A stretch of 64,000 nucleotides of DNA, taken from the NCBI RefSeq assembly GCF_033958435.1, contig NC_134161.1, positions 5,146,001-5,210,000 of the forward strand, read 5' to 3'. The notes below the pieces were generated by a model that did not search any database, was not told the origin of the DNA, and was given only the letters and a program-made list of their open reading frames with translations. A program made the position numbers and the translations under genes. Shown piece by piece: positions 23,486 through 36,223 of the stretch (its first letter is position 1; the number at the start of each line of letters is the position of its first letter). This DNA is from Carettochelys insculpta (taxonomy: Eukaryota; Chordata; Testudines; Carettochelyidae).

Positions 23486-24577
23486 GAAAGTGGTTGTGTT
23501 TTAGAGCTGTTATATGTGCAGCACCCAGCTTCCTGGTAAATGAGGCTGTATACATGGAAGATATTTAGAGGATACTCATGCAAAAAGCTTTGGCTTTGGT
23601 CCCTCCTTTGTTCTCCCAAACATACGCCCCAAGAATGAGAGACTTAAACCTGCTGTTTGGCCGCACAGAAAAGAAATCCTGTGTAGATACTTTCCTCCCT
23701 CCAGGCTCTTCACAAAATAGCCCCACGTTAGCCACGTGGCAGCTTGCTTAATCTGCAGAACATAAAGCCAATCTGCTGCTCTCCAGCTGGGATCACTAAA
23801 ATTAACAAACCTTTCCCAAGTGAGGCTGACCCTTGCCACAATGATCTGCCCAAAAGGTCATAGACTAACTCGCAGGAGGGTCACCTCTAGGTCACACTTC
23901 ATAGCCATAAGAATACTACCCCTTTATCTAGTGCCTTCTGCCTGAAGAGCCCAGCTTTTTGGACATAATTGGGTTATGACATATGACCCCACTCCCTGTG
24001 AAGCTCAGGATAAGTTCTTTTTTTACGTGCAGAGAAACCAAGGCAAAGAGAGGACAAGTGAGTCACCTAAGTCGATGGGAGAGTTAGGAATGGTGCCTTG
24101 ACCCTGCTGTCCCCTGTCTCTTAGCTTTAACCACTGCACCATGCTTTCTCCATGTGGAGACATGGCTGAGTTCTACAGAATGCCCTATTGCTTGATCTCA
24201 GTAATGCTTTTCTGGGTTGTCTTGTTGTACCCTCACCCCCCCTTCTGACTTCAGTCCCCCAGGATTCGAGAGCGCCCTGTGTAGGTTCCGGGGTAAAGCA
24301 CAGCTGTCACTGTTTCTCTTGGGCCATATGCACACTCGAGGGAGTCATCTCCTGAACAGAGGATGTGAATGTATTTTGCAGACCTAACCCACCACAGCAG
24401 AATGACATCACTGAAGCAACAGCGGTAGTCCAAGGGAATGTAGCCATCTGCAAAATATGCTTGCCTGGAACTTTCAATTCCAAGTTGTCCAGCGGTCCTG
24501 AAAGGCAGAGAACGAGGTGCTCTATCTTTTCTCTGCATTGTGGAAGAGAATATTAACCTCTCCTTCTTCATAGTGTT
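23486..24577. other. Non-coding stretch with MIR fragment at 24030-24150
   Basis: No gene. Positions 24030-24150 read AGAGAAACCAAGGCAAAGAGAGG, GAGTTAGGAATGGTGC and TTTAACCACTGCACCATGCT, a reversed, decayed MIR-like SINE. The frame at 24251-24601 (minus, 116 codons) has no domain. Confidence 0.45.
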
Positions 24578-24665
24578 GGGCCAGGTCATCCACTGGAGCA
24601 AATCGGCATCGCTTCATTGATTTCAACTAATCAACACTAGTTTACGCCAGCAGTGGTTCTGGCCC
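24578..24665. repeat. Short foldback repeat (88 bp)
   Basis: The ends GGGCCAGGTCATCCACTGGAG and CCAGCAGTGGTTCTGGCCC are imperfect inverses, and the middle (AAATCGGCATCGCTTCATTGA / TCAACACTAGTTTACG) continues the hairpin. The whole unit looks like a miniature palindromic transposon copy; the family is unassigned. Confidence 0.5.
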
Positions 24666-26250
24666 TTTTCTTCTATCATCAGAAGTAACTATTTCCTTTG
24701 TCTTCTCACAGCTGGTCATTTCCAAGCAATCTAAATGGAAGGTGGGGGAAGATTGCCAGCTGAGCTCAATACTCTCCTGGTGCCCCACCTCTCCTGTTCA
24801 GGGAAAGCCTGCATCATTGGCAGTACGATACAGACTGTAATTTAAAATCTATTAACTCTGAACACTGGTATGGCACATAAACTTAACTGGCCTTTGCAGT
24901 ACTGCATCAAGTTCCCATTCCTAGTTATTCCTATAAATCACACCCGATAAGCTGGGATCCAATCAATGGGGAAAAAATTATACCACACCATTAGACTTCA
25001 TCATATATGACTTGAACTATTATTTATCTGTCTTGTGGCATGAAGTATCATGAAAATTAATACTTGTCCTCTGCCCAAACAAAGTGTGGGGAGGGCCATA
25101 TTACTGAGAGTGTGTTTCTTGCTTAAAATGATCGATTAATGTTTTTTGAACTTACAGCTGGTCAATTGCTTTTCGAAACTGCCAAAAAATTAAAAAATAC
25201 TGAAACTTAAGAGAATGGATCTGGAGAGACAGATTGTAAAAAGAAAACAAATCCCATTAATTCCCTTTTCATAGAAGATTTCCACCTTGTAGACCTCTTC
25301 TTGTATCCCCGTCTGCAAATGGCCAGTTCTTTGTTCTGACCAAAATTTAGATGCAAGTGAGTTCCTTCTAGCGCTTGGACCAGTTGTAATGTGTGTTTTG
25401 AAGGGACCAGACTGAAAACCACAATTAGGATGTATTTTCTCATACAACGCACAGCTGGTGTGTGAAATTCCAAGGGGAATTTCTAAGAATTCTAAGGGGA
25501 ATTGTAGAGGCTGAGATATTAGGACTTGAAAGACTGAAGTGTGTGTGGGGCAGGGGAAGGGTTAGACTCTGCACCATGATGCCCTGGCTTATGTCAAGAG
25601 AGCCTACATGCTACAGGAAAGACACTAATAATTGATAATTGTCTCTCTTCTGTTTTTCATGTTAAATATGTACAGGAAACTGTGTCAGATATTATCACTG
25701 TAATTTCGGTGTGACATTTAGTTAGTGCAGACCTTCAGTTTCTGTAAGCATAGGGGTGAGCAGCAATGAAAAAAAAATTTGGAAAAAAATAAACTTTTTC
25801 AAACTTGAAAAAAATGTTCTGCTCACTTTTGGATGAAGTCCTGTGTCCAGCTATTGTCTCCTTTTGGAGAATTTTACACTTCTTGGGGCAGTGTAGTATA
25901 ATAATTGGGGCCAACCTGGCCTCCCTCTGTTGTGAGCTGAACTGTTGGAAAGTGGCTAAAAGTTTTGACATGTACCAGCCACTTCTAACAAATGTTGCTG
26001 AGGAAGGTTATGACAGGGAGACAGACTTTTGTTTGGACTCACCAATTTATTGATCTGCTCTGACAACAAGAGGAGAATGAGACCAGAAACTAGGCTGAAT
26101 TGGTGTAAAAAGTGAGAAGATAGGATATTTTGCCTATTCCCCTCTTTGGGTCTTTAAAAAGACATTTTGGAGGGAATCAAATAAGGAAAGGCTTTCTGGG
26201 AGAATGGCTGAGGGGCTTCCGATTTGCTCCAGTGAAGCTGTCTTTTATTT
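24666..26250. other. Non-coding stretch with a small hairpin at 25756-25826
   Basis: No gene. GTGAGCAG (25756-25763) and CTGCTCAC (25819-25826) form an 8-bp inverted pair enclosing an A/T-run segment. The remainder is unique AT-rich DNA without repeat marks. Confidence 0.4.
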
Positions 26251-27110
26251 GTGAGCTTCTAAAGCATTGTAACACCCATCCCTCATTGCACTGGGGGGGA
26301 TGTCAGTGGGTCATCGAGCTGGTTATGTGGAATTGTAGTGAGATGGCATGGCTCCCCTTCCAACCAGACTGGGGAGGAGCTACTCTCTGTGCCTGGGTAG
26401 GTGGAGCCAGAATGTGCTTGCTCCGCCCACTGGAAGTGGAGGGGCGGGACAGGAAGTTCACAAGGCGGGGTTCCTAGCTCAGTGGGACCATTCCTCAGGA
26501 AGGAGGCAAACGTTTCCTGGTTGCTGCTGCCTGCTGACTCTGTTGCTGAGCTGGCCAGTGTCCTGGACCTGGAGAGGCCCGACACTGAGGAGCTGCTAGA
26601 GCAGGTCCAACTGCCGGTGGGCGAACACCCAGACAAACCAGAGGAGCCTGATCCGGAGCTCTGGTAGGAGGCGGCCCAGGACTTGTTTTTCTTAATGGGG
26701 TTGTGGCTTGACAGCAGGTCAGCCTGTTGTGGGAGGATCCCCGCTGACCCAGCGGAGGGATACCCCGTCGCTGTTAGGGCTGGAACGCAGTGGAGTCGGG
26801 CAGGCCTGCATTCCTCTTCCCTGCCAACCGGCTCCGAGGGTGGCAGCCTCCCAACTGTAGTGCTACAGGCTGTTTGCCAGCACTCCCCTGCACGAGAGGT
26901 GAGGGTGCCTAGTCTGCTCCCTGCCTCCCTCAGGCCAGAGAGCTGAGGGCTGACTGACTATTGGGATTTAAGCCTGTTGCGAGGGCCGAAACCCTCGACT
27001 AGTCCCCCAGCAGTGACGTGGGATCCCGGTGACGTAGTGTGGCACCCCCGTCAAAACCAGAGGGGGCAGGGAGGGCTTACTGGCTCACTACAGGAACAAA
27101 CGTAATCTTG
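26251..27110 (+). repeat. GC-rich island, probable unclassified repeat
   Basis: This stretch is markedly richer in G and C than its neighbours. It includes a frame (26401-26667, plus) ending LERPDTEELLEQVQLPVGEHPDKPEEPDPELW followed by a stop, and the phrase GGTAGGAGGCGGCCCAGGAC. Further on come GGATCCCCGCTGACCCAGCGGAGGGA and CCCGGTGACGTAGTGTGGCACC. Similar runs are, to my recollection, dispersed in turtle genomes, which argues for a transposon-derived unit (perhaps LTR-type) rather than a CpG-island promoter. I see no terminal repeats that settle it. The short acidic Pro/Glu-rich frame is not a known domain. Confidence 0.4.
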
Positions 27111-27274
27111 GAATGTTTTATGTCTTTTGTGCCTGTTGATTCTTTGTCTCGTGCGTATCCTAACTTGTCAGTACTCTTCTAAATGTTGTATGAATTTTCC
27201 TGTGTTTGCATGGGCCTAAGCAGTACCCCACACCATGCAGGATATGCCATCAAAATGAACCCAACAGCAAGGAG
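27111..27274. other. Non-coding spacer
   Basis: Unique AT-rich DNA, nothing recognised. Confidence 0.4.
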
Positions 27275-27385
27275 AGGGTGTTTGTACAGCACCGTGCGCA
27301 ATGGGTCCAGAGTCTAGGTCCGTGACTGGGGAATCGCAAGTGCTACCACAAGCCAAAGAATAATCAATAACAACAGTTATTATCA
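27275..27385 (+). mobile_element. L2-like LINE/SINE tail
   Basis: Reads GTTTGTACAGCACCGTGCGCAATGGG, then GACTGGGGAATCGCAAGTGCTACCAC and an A-rich end with AATAATCAATAACAA. It has the same order as 44518-44642. Confidence 0.55.
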
Positions 27386-29566
27386 ACTTTACTTTGGTTT
27401 TGCTTCATTTCATCCTATTTGGTCCATCTTTGCTCAGACAGCTCAGCTGCCAATGTGATACAGTCAGTGAGTCTCTCCATTTCTCTTAATTCTTTTATCC
27501 CTCTCACCGAAGTTTCTAGTTAGAATCCTTCTATCAGTTCGCAGTTCTGGGCAATTCATCAGGGCAGACTCTACAGAAAATCCATAGGGCCAGACTCTGA
27601 AGTCAATGAGGCTATGTGAGAAGCAATGCACTATGCTGTGGGAGAGAGGGAGGCAGGCAGGCAGGACCCAGTCCCGGGTATTAAGACAGATTAGCCTCAT
27701 CAGCAATGTTCCTATAACCTGCTACTTGAAGTGTATGCTGGGAACTCATTAAGTGCATCTGAGAAATCAAAGCCATGTAGGTGACTGGATAGTTTGAGGG
27801 ACTGGGCCAAGGCCAGGGCTCTTCACCCTTTCTCTTCTAGGGCACACAAGTTCAAAGCTAATCTAGAAAAACAGCAAATGAAAACCATTGCAGTTAGCAA
27901 CTGAATGGTGGCCTCTGGGGAAAGAGGTGGGCCTTCAGTCTGGTTGCTTGGTAGATGCTTGTACTCCATCACTGAGACTGGCCTAGATTGATGATGCTTT
28001 GGTAGCTACACTCAGCAGGGAAAACAAAAGGGAACGTGCCTGGAGAGCAAACTCCTTTTTAGGGGTCAAATGGGGGCCCTTCCAAGAAAGGTTTGACACC
28101 CATAGGCCAAAGTAGCCGGGAGGGGGTGGGTTATCTGTTCTTGGGACAAATGAAGGTCTTCAGGCTATCTGTTAGGCACCACCTAATAGCAAAAGTCTTG
28201 TGAGCCATGTAAAGGTCACTGGGCTCAAGTAGATTTTATTAAACACTTCAGTACCCAGGCTTTGGTGATAAAGCAACTTACGGTCTCAAGCTGTGGTTTT
28301 ATATTGCAAATATTTATCTAGCCAAATAAAATGCTTTTGACAACGCGTGCCGAGTAGCTGGGTGTTTGCAGCCTTGTAAAAGAGAAGCCAGATGTCCTGT
28401 TTTGTTCCTCAGCCCTTCTAGTCTAGCTCAGGTTGGCGTGATTAAAACAAACCCAGCTGTGATCTTGTATTTGATGGAACGTTATATACAGCTGCAGAAG
28501 AGGAGATGTGATTTCATCCCTGACTTTTTTTTTTTTTTAATACCTGTTCTGAAGCCAAATCAATATCAGTGCAGGTTGAAGAGGGGAGGGAAGTGCAAGG
28601 AGACTTCTACTGACATAAAGAATAATTGCAACTATATAGCAGGTAGGGTGCAGGCGCTTACCGTGTGATCACATGTCTGCACATCTCCAGGTGACACAGG
28701 TCAAATCTTCAACGGCTGTGACTTGCCGGAGAGCCTTCATTTTGCTGGAGCTACGCCAATGTACTCTCACGAAGGGTCTGGCCACTTGGACCTCTCAGCA
28801 TCCCACAAAAACTTTGTTACGGATAGAAAGCAGCAGTGAGTCCCAAGGAAGCTGTGCCTTCTGCGTGGGCACATTGTAGTGCTTCTGCGAACCAGGCTGC
28901 TGGAGGAAGGAACGGGAAGGAACCCCTCCCTGACCCATGGTTCCCAAAGCAGGCATGGCTAGATGGAGACAACTGGATCGATTTCATGTTGTGCTTACAA
29001 TTATATAGTTCTGCATGTAATGCTGTGGATTGCAACATTTTCAGGAACATGGCACGCTTCAATGAGACAAACACATCCTCAGCACACCCACTTTTTTCAG
29101 CTGAATCAATTGCTCATAGGCCTCACATTTTCTTACATTTCCCATGGTTACAGTCTTACTAGAACGGTCTGCGACATAGCAGTAAATACAACAGGCTAAA
29201 CAAGGATCCAATGCACCGCAGAATACACCGTCTTAGACAGCAAGCACAGACACATTTTCAAAATCTGATCGGTGCCATGCTTGGGAAGTTGAGTAAATGA
29301 GTAACCACTGAAAGCAGCTCCCCTCCCCGCCAGCCTGTTGCAGCCAGCACGTGGCACTTAAACGGCATCTCAGCTGCAACAGGCATCCTCCCTCTCTCCA
29401 CCTTGCCACAGCAGGGAGTAGGGGCAGTCCCCCCTCCAGGTCATTTAGGCTGGGCACACAGGTTGAGAACCACTACTCGAGAGACCAAGACATATGCAAA
29501 TCATGGACGAAGGAGACTTATGGTTAAGACACTACTGTAGATTTCTTGTGTGACTAAGTTATTTAG
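27386..29566. other. Non-coding stretch, nothing firm
   Basis: No gene. There is a poly-T run at 28527-28538. The frames at 28366-28879 and 28836-29162 overlap on both strands and lack domains. Confidence 0.4.
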
Positions 29567-29755
29567 GCCCATATTTGTACATATATTTAGGTGCTTAAAA
29601 GTACATTCCTACTGTCCCAGCACTGATGAATTCTATTAGGTATCTATCTCCATTATTAGGCACCTAAATAGCTTTAAAAATCAGGCCCATAATTTCTCTG
29701 AGCTTCAGTTTCCCCATCTGTAAAATATTTTTTCTGCCTCCTGGAGGCTTGTAAG
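29567..29755. repeat. Foldback repeat followed by MIR-like core
   Basis: TAGGCCCATATTTGTA with ATTTAGGTGC (29567-29596) pairs imperfectly with AGGCACCTAAATAG and AATCAGGCCCATA (29660-29692), making a 126-bp foldback. It is followed directly by TCTGAGCTTCAGTTTCCCCA and CTGTAAAAT (29695-29730), the plus-strand MIR core. These may be two adjacent relics. Confidence 0.45.
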
Positions 29756-31486
29756 TCCAAACCGTTCATATCTGCTATGTGTTCAGTAGGTAAGAGTGTT
29801 GCAGGGGGCGATGTACCTTCTTAGTGATAGATGACAAATGAGGGATAATATCACGTTACTCCTGGGCTACAAGATAGAAGAGCCTTCTTGTGCAAGCCAG
29901 TCAAGAGCAATTTGAGGCCTCCTTACACCCTGTTTGCTGAAGCCCTGCCCTCTCCCCCTCCCCCTATTTTGGGGGCCCAGTACGGTTGCTCTCCTTCCCT
30001 GCGCCCATGTAAAAGCATATGCAAAAGTGAGGAACTTTCAAGGAAACAGACATGGAATTTTGGTGCCTAGGAAGATGATTCAAATGTCTCCATCATCCCT
30101 CTCGAGTGTTTCCTTTCTGTTAACGGCCCCACAGCTTCATTAGCAGCATGCACAGGATCTCAATCCCCCCCACCCCAAGGTCCCTGAGCCCCTCTCAGTA
30201 GCTTTAGAGATCACAAAGAGAACAGAGGCAAATACATCTTCTTTCCTACACTGAGCACTTCTGGTGGGAGCAGGACTGTTCTTTCAGACAGCAGGTCACA
30301 CAAGCACCATGGTAGCTAGTGGATGCCCTGGGCTGGTTTTGCAAGCCAGGCAGTCTGTAATTAATCACACTTCTGAGGCAGAGTGCTCGTGGCCAGGGGA
30401 AATCAATTAGATCAAATGGGACAAAATGGAAAGTACTCCAGCGTAGTCATCATGCGATGCCTTTGGCGTGAGATTTAAGGAGCGCCAGTCTCCCTGTCCC
30501 AACTTATCATGAGCAGGAAAGTCCATTTCTCCTAGTCTCTCACTCTAGACCCTTCCATGCGGATGGCTTATCTTAAGGCTCCCATGAATACAGCGAGCAC
30601 AAGCTAAGATGAAGAGAAATGGGACATGAGACAGCAAATGGGTGCTTGGAATTCGGGGTTGTTCTACCCAGGGCAAAGCCTTCAGGGATCCCCCAGGAAA
30701 GGGCCCAGGAAACAACAGCAGTAACTTAATGCCTTGCATACAGCATTATGCACCCTGCACATGGAGCAACAGTGTCCTGTTTTGAATGTGGTGTGCTGTG
30801 CATTCCTTTATGCCATGGGAATTGCAGAAGTGGATGCACGGTGCTCATTCAGACAGATGTGCTTTGTGGGCCTGATCCAAACTCCGATGGAGTCACTGTC
30901 AACTTTGAAGGGCTTTGGATAAAGCTGGACAAGCCTGGCGAGGCCAAGGTGCTCCCATGTTTCAGGCTTGCTGTGACAGGAGCTATTTGGCGGCTCCTGC
31001 CCCATTGAGAGTGGTGATGTCAGACAGCACACACCCCTCTTAGAGAGGAAAAGACAGCATCACGGGCCGGGTGTATGCTCTCTTTCTGCAATGCACACAA
31101 CCCTGTGGTGGGGTGGCAGGTTCCCCCGCGGAGAAGCGAGGTTGGAGTTAACACCACACTGAGAAGAAAGGCACTGTTCATACTTTCAGGGCTGTTTCTT
31201 TTGCATACTCTGAGGCATCATTTTGTATTATTCCGCTGAGACGTTTTACAGCTTTATTTTCCAATGGTGAAAATTAAAAAAATCCTATTTTTTTTCTAAA
31301 AGTTAAAACTTATCTTCTAATGTCATTGCATGACTCCAGTAGCTCGGGCCCTAGGCATGGAACTGTAGCAGTCTGGATCTGCCTGTATAGGGATATGCTC
31401 CATGGCCTGTAGTCCCTTCCCTCTGCGAGCAGAAAATGGCCCAGCCTCAGACAGGTTAAAAGACTTAATGTGTGGAACATGGTAAG
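29756..31486. other. Non-coding stretch with a short palindromic repeat at 30868-30928
   Basis: GGGCCTGATCCAAA (30868-30881) is matched by GGCTTTGGATAAAGC (about 30911-30925), the degraded second arm of a small palindromic repeat. The rest is unassigned. Frames at 30734-31032 overlap on both strands and are not coding in appearance. Confidence 0.4.
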
Positions 31487-31672
31487 GGTATGTCTATACT
31501 TATGGGGGGTTGGATGCGCTGCTTTCGCTCTTCCAGAGATCGACTTTGCCGTGGGTGTGTGAAGATGTGGCAAAACTGATCTGTCTGGGCTCAGATGTTG
31601 GTCCTGGTACTCGTGTGGAGTAAGGGACATCTGCACAAGCCCAAAGAGCACCAATCTACACTAGAGATTACC
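31487..31672. mobile_element. Probable MITE related to the GGCTACG group
   Basis: Starts GGTATGTCTATACTTATGG and ends CAATCTACACTAGAGATTACC, loosely inverse to the start. The interior has AGAGATCGACTTTGCCG and no coding frame. Flanking triplets AAG and AGG differ at one base. Assignment is weaker than for the other members. Confidence 0.45.
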
Positions 31673-31939
31673 AGGTTAGTAAAAAGAAGAAGAGAGAACT
31701 TTTATAATTACAACAATATTCATGTTGCCTGCCTCATGACTAGATGGAAGAGTCACAAAGTAAAAACAAATGGGGAGTTTCCACCATGGACCTAGAACTT
31801 AGTTACAAGGAGAGTAAAAGAACATTTCTAAAAAGTTCACAGACATCAGATCCCACTTCCCAAACCATAAAACAATAAAGCCTAACGGATTTATCTCAAC
31901 TTTACCTTACTTTCAGAAGATTTGAGGGCCTGTTCTTGG

Positions 31940-32161
31940 AGGGAGATATTATGTGTCCCTATTAGCCAGGGATAAAGTATGGTGCCCTAGCCATCAGAAC
32001 AAGGGCAGGAGATGGATGGCAGGAGATAAATCACTTGATCATTGTCTTCTGTTCTCCTTCTCTGGGGCACCTGGCATTGGCCACCGTCGGCAGATGGGAT
32101 GCTGGGCGGGATGGACCTTTGGTCTGACCCAGTATGGCCATTCTTATGTTCTTATGTTCTT
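31940..32161 (+). mobile_element. CR1 LINE 3' tail (TTCTTATG type)
   Basis: Reads CTTCTCTGGGGCACCTGGCATTGGCCACC, then CTGGGCGGGATGGACCTTTGG, TCTGACCCAGTATGGCC, ending in TTCTTATGTTCTTATGTTCTT, the 8-bp repeat end of a turtle CR1 type. Only the 3' end remains. Confidence 0.8.
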
Positions 32162-32237
32162 TAGTAGCTGCCTGCTACAGTCCATGTAATAGAAACTTGT
32201 CCAAAAGGGGAACTTAGAGAAACCAAAAGAAACGTTT

Positions 32238-32310
32238 TTCAAGGCCAGAAGGAGCCATCATGGCCATCTGGTCTGACCCCCTCCATTGCACACACAGGAA
32301 AGTTAGAGGC
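32238..32310 (-). mobile_element. CR1 LINE 3'-tail fragment
   Basis: AAGGCCAGAAGGAGCCATCATGGCCATCTGGTCTGACCCCC is the reverse of a CR1 3' end (ends in ...TTCTGGCCTT). It lies 77 bp beyond the plus-strand tail, in the opposite orientation. Confidence 0.6.
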
Positions 32311-32766
32311 AGCTTTATGTAGAAATGGATACAAGTTTTACTGGATAAGAGGGAACCGCTTTCACCTAGGAGAAAGATGTGAGACAAGCTGACTCCCAGG
32401 GTCTTCCACAACCTTAAATGGAAATCCGAACTGATGCTCAAATGCACCTTGTCACTTTTCGTCTTCTTGTCGCAGCCACCGCCTTGTGTTTTGCTAGTCA
32501 ACATATGTCTAGATGTGCTGGATTGCACGGATGTCCTACATCTCCAATGGTATTCCACTCGTGTGGGTCTCTTAAATGCGGCTGAAATATCCTATGTGTT
32601 ATGAAGATTTTATTTGATTTGGACTATGAAGAAGAAGACGGCGGTGGGGGTGGGGGCGTGAACATTTCCTTATTGCTAGTCTGTTCAGGCAGGTCTGGGA
32701 TGCAGTGAGTGCCAGTTGTGGAAAAGGGCAGAGAAAAACACTTGAGTACAAAACTGCCTACAGAGT
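32311..32766. other. Non-coding spacer
   Basis: No gene. A G-rich patch at 32637-32659 is simple sequence. Nothing else recognised. Confidence 0.4.
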
Positions 32767-33063
32767 AAAACAAAAAAGCAGTAAAGTAGCACTTTAAAGA
32801 CTAACAAAATAATTTATGAGGTGAGCTTTTGTGGGACAGACCCACTTCTTCAGACCATAGCCAGACCAGAACAGACTCAATATTTAAGGCACAGAGAACC
32901 AAAAATAGTAATCAACGTTGGTAAATCAGAAAAAAAATTATCAAGATGAGCAAATCAGAGAGTAGAAGGGTGGGGAGGGGCGGGATCAAGAATGAGATTA
33001 AGCCAAGTGTGCAAAAGTACGCTTTTTTGTTTTGATAGTATATAGACTAGCACGGCTTTCTCT
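32767..33063 (+). mobile_element. Unclassified retroelement, family P copy 1, 13-bp target duplication
   Basis: Begins AAAAAAGCAGTAAAGTAGC, then ACTTTAAAGACTAACAAAAT, GTGGGACAGACCCACTTCTTCAG, and ends TAGACTAGCACGGCTTTCTC. CTGCCTACAGAGT (32754-32766) and CTGCCTACACAGT (33064-33076) flank it with one mismatch. A 13-bp duplication argues for target-primed reverse transcription rather than a cut-and-paste transposon. The interior is AT-rich and has no protein frame. Related pieces lie at 39588, 47881, 51540, 57679 and 60346. Confidence 0.65.
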
Positions 33064-33076
33064 CTGCCTACACAGT

Positions 33077-35559
33077 GCATATAGAGACTCAGTCATGGCA
33101 AGTCGCCCCCATAGATTCTTGGTAGTTCTCCACCTGTTTAGCATAGCCTGACCAATGGATCATGGGGCTGACATGGGACCTACAAAGCATTTGTTCCTGG
33201 GCTCTGGGATGGGGCGGGGCTGTAGCACTGGGGATTTCTAAAAGTAGTCTTGAGGGAGATGGTTACAGAAGAATATTTATTCCCTACATTCTTTCTTTTT
33301 AAAAGGGAGTGCTGGTGATCAGATGACAGAGCTCCCAAACCCTCACACTTTCTAACCCACCATTTGAATGCACAAAAATCAAAATGTGGGTTAAAGAAAG
33401 AAAGAGAGAAAACACAACTACAGGGGAGTAAATATCACATGAAAGAGGCTGAATTTCAGAGAGTGGGAGCTCAACACTTTCCGGGAATAGAGCCGTTTAA
33501 GGTGGTTCAGTTTAGGTCCAAAACTGAGACACTTCTAATCACCAGGCATGCATGCAAATCCTAGCTACAGTATATTTCGGTGTGTGAAGCAAAGATTTCA
33601 CGACACCTAAAGACACCTTCTTCTCCAATTAGAGATCTTATTTTAAATAGTACGTTCTTTTGATGTCTTGTTCAGTTTTAAATGACTAAAATTTTAAACA
33701 AATAATACAATGCAGTCATCAACTAAGAGAGCTAGTGTGCTTTAAATACTTACTTCGAGTGTCACACATGTACACATGTATATGCACATTTGCCATTTTG
33801 AGTTTTCAGGTAATTCCGTACATTTCTTTAAAAAATTCTGCAGTAAATACTGATTCGGTTTCTGTTCCCATGACTCCATTAAATAATCTATGACACTTTT
33901 CATCGGGCTCGTTATCTTAACATCCGTGTGTGCGAGAGATTCCACTGTAGAGCAATGGCTTTCTGCCATCCTATAACCAGCTTTGTACGTTCCTTAGGAT
34001 ATGATATTCTTCTCCTGAATGGCTTGCACATCTGTAAGCAACATGCCAAACTTTTCCTGCTTTGAGATCCATACATTTTCCATCCCTGCCTCTATGTTTC
34101 TGTAGAAGTGGACAGTCAATGGAGTCTTTTGCTTTCACACTTCTTTCACTTTATTTTTTTTCCTATGCCCAAACATTCAGAGTGACTATGTGCTCTTTGG
34201 GTGGGGAACTGATTCTATTCTATTCTGTTCTTTGGTGGGTCTTATACCACACTTACCATGGACATGCCTGAGGACTTTCCAGCCATACATTAAGCAATAG
34301 GACTAACATCCATCCCAGATGGTTCAGGTACTCATACCCTCACTGTGTGTACAGTGAGATGGTTTCTCGTGTTAGGCTATTTTTCAAATGTACACACTGT
34401 TCTGTGTTTGTGTGAGAGAAGTCAAGGTCATAGGTATACCTCCAGCCCTGGAAGCCCAAGGAAGAGAGTTTATTCTGTTCTCAGATCCACCTCCTGAGAA
34501 AGCTTCAATTGCTGCATGAAGCTTTGCCCTGATTGAGAGGTCTACAGTGCCAGAGAAGAGGAGTTGTCAGCCATGGTCTCCATGTCAGAGCTCTAGGTGG
34601 TCTTTTAGATGCTAAGGAAGCAGGCCATGGAGCATCCTGAAACTAATGAATTTCAAATCACGTCCAAGATCTCTGGGAAGCCAGTGAGAGCAGAGGACAG
34701 GTGCAAGATGCTGAATTCTGCACCAGGTGGGGTTTCCTAAGGGCTGAAGAATTCATGGCCAGCCTTCTTATTTGTTTTTAATGTACCTGAACGTTCCTGT
34801 GGTGCTAAAGAAATTACAGAATAATAGCCCACTGTCAAGCTGCACTCCCTTTAGATGCCAAGAAATAGATACATGATAAAAATAGCATGGGGGAAAAATG
34901 GGAGCTCACCCTGCTTACAAAGGCAGTATTGCTCTGAGAAGAAGTGCTGCAACCCTGGGGTTTATGACTCAGTCACAACTGCACTGCTCAACACAGGTTT
35001 GCGATAGAAATCACACATGTCTCGGATCTTTGAGTTTAGCTCACCATAGCAACCCAAGGCTGGGATGGCTGCAGCCAGTCCTAGATATCTTTCGCATTGA
35101 TCCTTGGATCATTGTGAGCAGGGTTTGCTTTGTGCTGGATGAATCTTGATCGTGCTGAGCATTCATTCCTGGGAGGAATGAAACATTGTCCCTGATGTCT
35201 GCATCCCGACTTCTGTCTGTAGATGCAGCCATGCCCAGGTCTGAGCAGGCAGTATATAACTGTTCCATTCTTAGCCTAATCAGAGACACTGTTCAATGGT
35301 GCACTCTTATAAGGATAATAGCTCGCACTTTAACAATACCTCTGCTGTCAAGATCACCAAGTGCTTTATGCATATTAAGCTTAATAGTAATTCTGAAAAT
35401 GAGGGTTCATTAAGGAAGGTTTATTATTATTTATTATTCTTTATATTTACATTGCCATGGCATCCAGGAGCTCCACACGTGGACTGACGTAGAACGTGCT
35501 GTTGCTATCGAGAGTACTTTGCAGCCATGACTGCCAGCCTCAGGGTAGAGTTTTCAAAA
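33077..35559. other. Non-coding stretch, nothing firm
   Basis: No gene. Positions 33580-33990 are AT-rich unique DNA. Positions 34440-34760 have the look of an old repeat but no marks that I can tie to a family. Confidence 0.4.
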
Positions 35560-36213
35560 AGCAGTGCATGCACCTCAGGTTGGGAATATGTTGTGTAGAT
35601 TTCACCCATCCCGAACCAAACATGAATTCCCAAAGCACGGTCACAGTTTGTCAGTAGGGTCACAGCCAGTTCCCTTGGGCACTCTCGTCTCTCTCACCAA
35701 CCAGGTAAGGTGCATTTTGGGATAAAGGTCACCTGTGCCAAAGATCACAAAATATTCAGGTTCCATCCAGTCCCAAGAGACCAGCCACTTACTCCTGGCC
35801 AGGTTGAGACTTAGATCTCACATAAAAAAAACAACACTCGGAGCTAATTCTATACTAAACTTACGAGTTATAACTTGGAAAAAGAATGAAAGCTTTTTTA
35901 CAGGTTAAAGCTATATATATATATATATATACAAATGAGCTCGAGACTAAGGTTCCAAAAGGTGACAGAGATATAGAAATCTCTCAGCACTGAATGTCTT
36001 TCAGGGCTAATCCAAGTTGACACGAGGGTTTCTGCTTTTGTTTCTTTGCTTCAGCCCTGTGAAAGCCCAAACAACAAAGAGATGGAGAATTTTCTCGTTA
36101 GCTGTCTTTATTTCCTTCTTATCTTGTCAGCTTGAATTCTGGGTTTTTCACACATACCACCTTTATGGGTATTAGGAGATCATCAGCCCAGTCTTTATTT
36201 CGTGATGTTTCAT
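35560..36213. repeat. Possible LTR-type repeat fragment
   Basis: The run CTCACCAACCAGGTAAGGTGC, the segment GAGCTAATTCTATACTAAAC, and TTACGAGTTATAACTTGGAA followed by CAGGTTAAAGC look like a dispersed turtle repeat that I believe I have seen before. I cannot see terminal repeats, so the class is unproven. It includes a (TA)10 microsatellite at 35912-35931. The CR1 copy at 36214 begins at its edge. Confidence 0.3.
35912..35931. repeat. (TA)10 microsatellite
   Basis: Ten uninterrupted TA units. Confidence 0.95.
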
Positions 36214-36223
36214 GATCATAGAA

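Noticed and set aside
35560..36213. Full LTR retrovirus-like insertion
   Set aside because: No paired LTRs, primer-binding site, gag or pol frame visible; kept only as a low-confidence repeat fragment.
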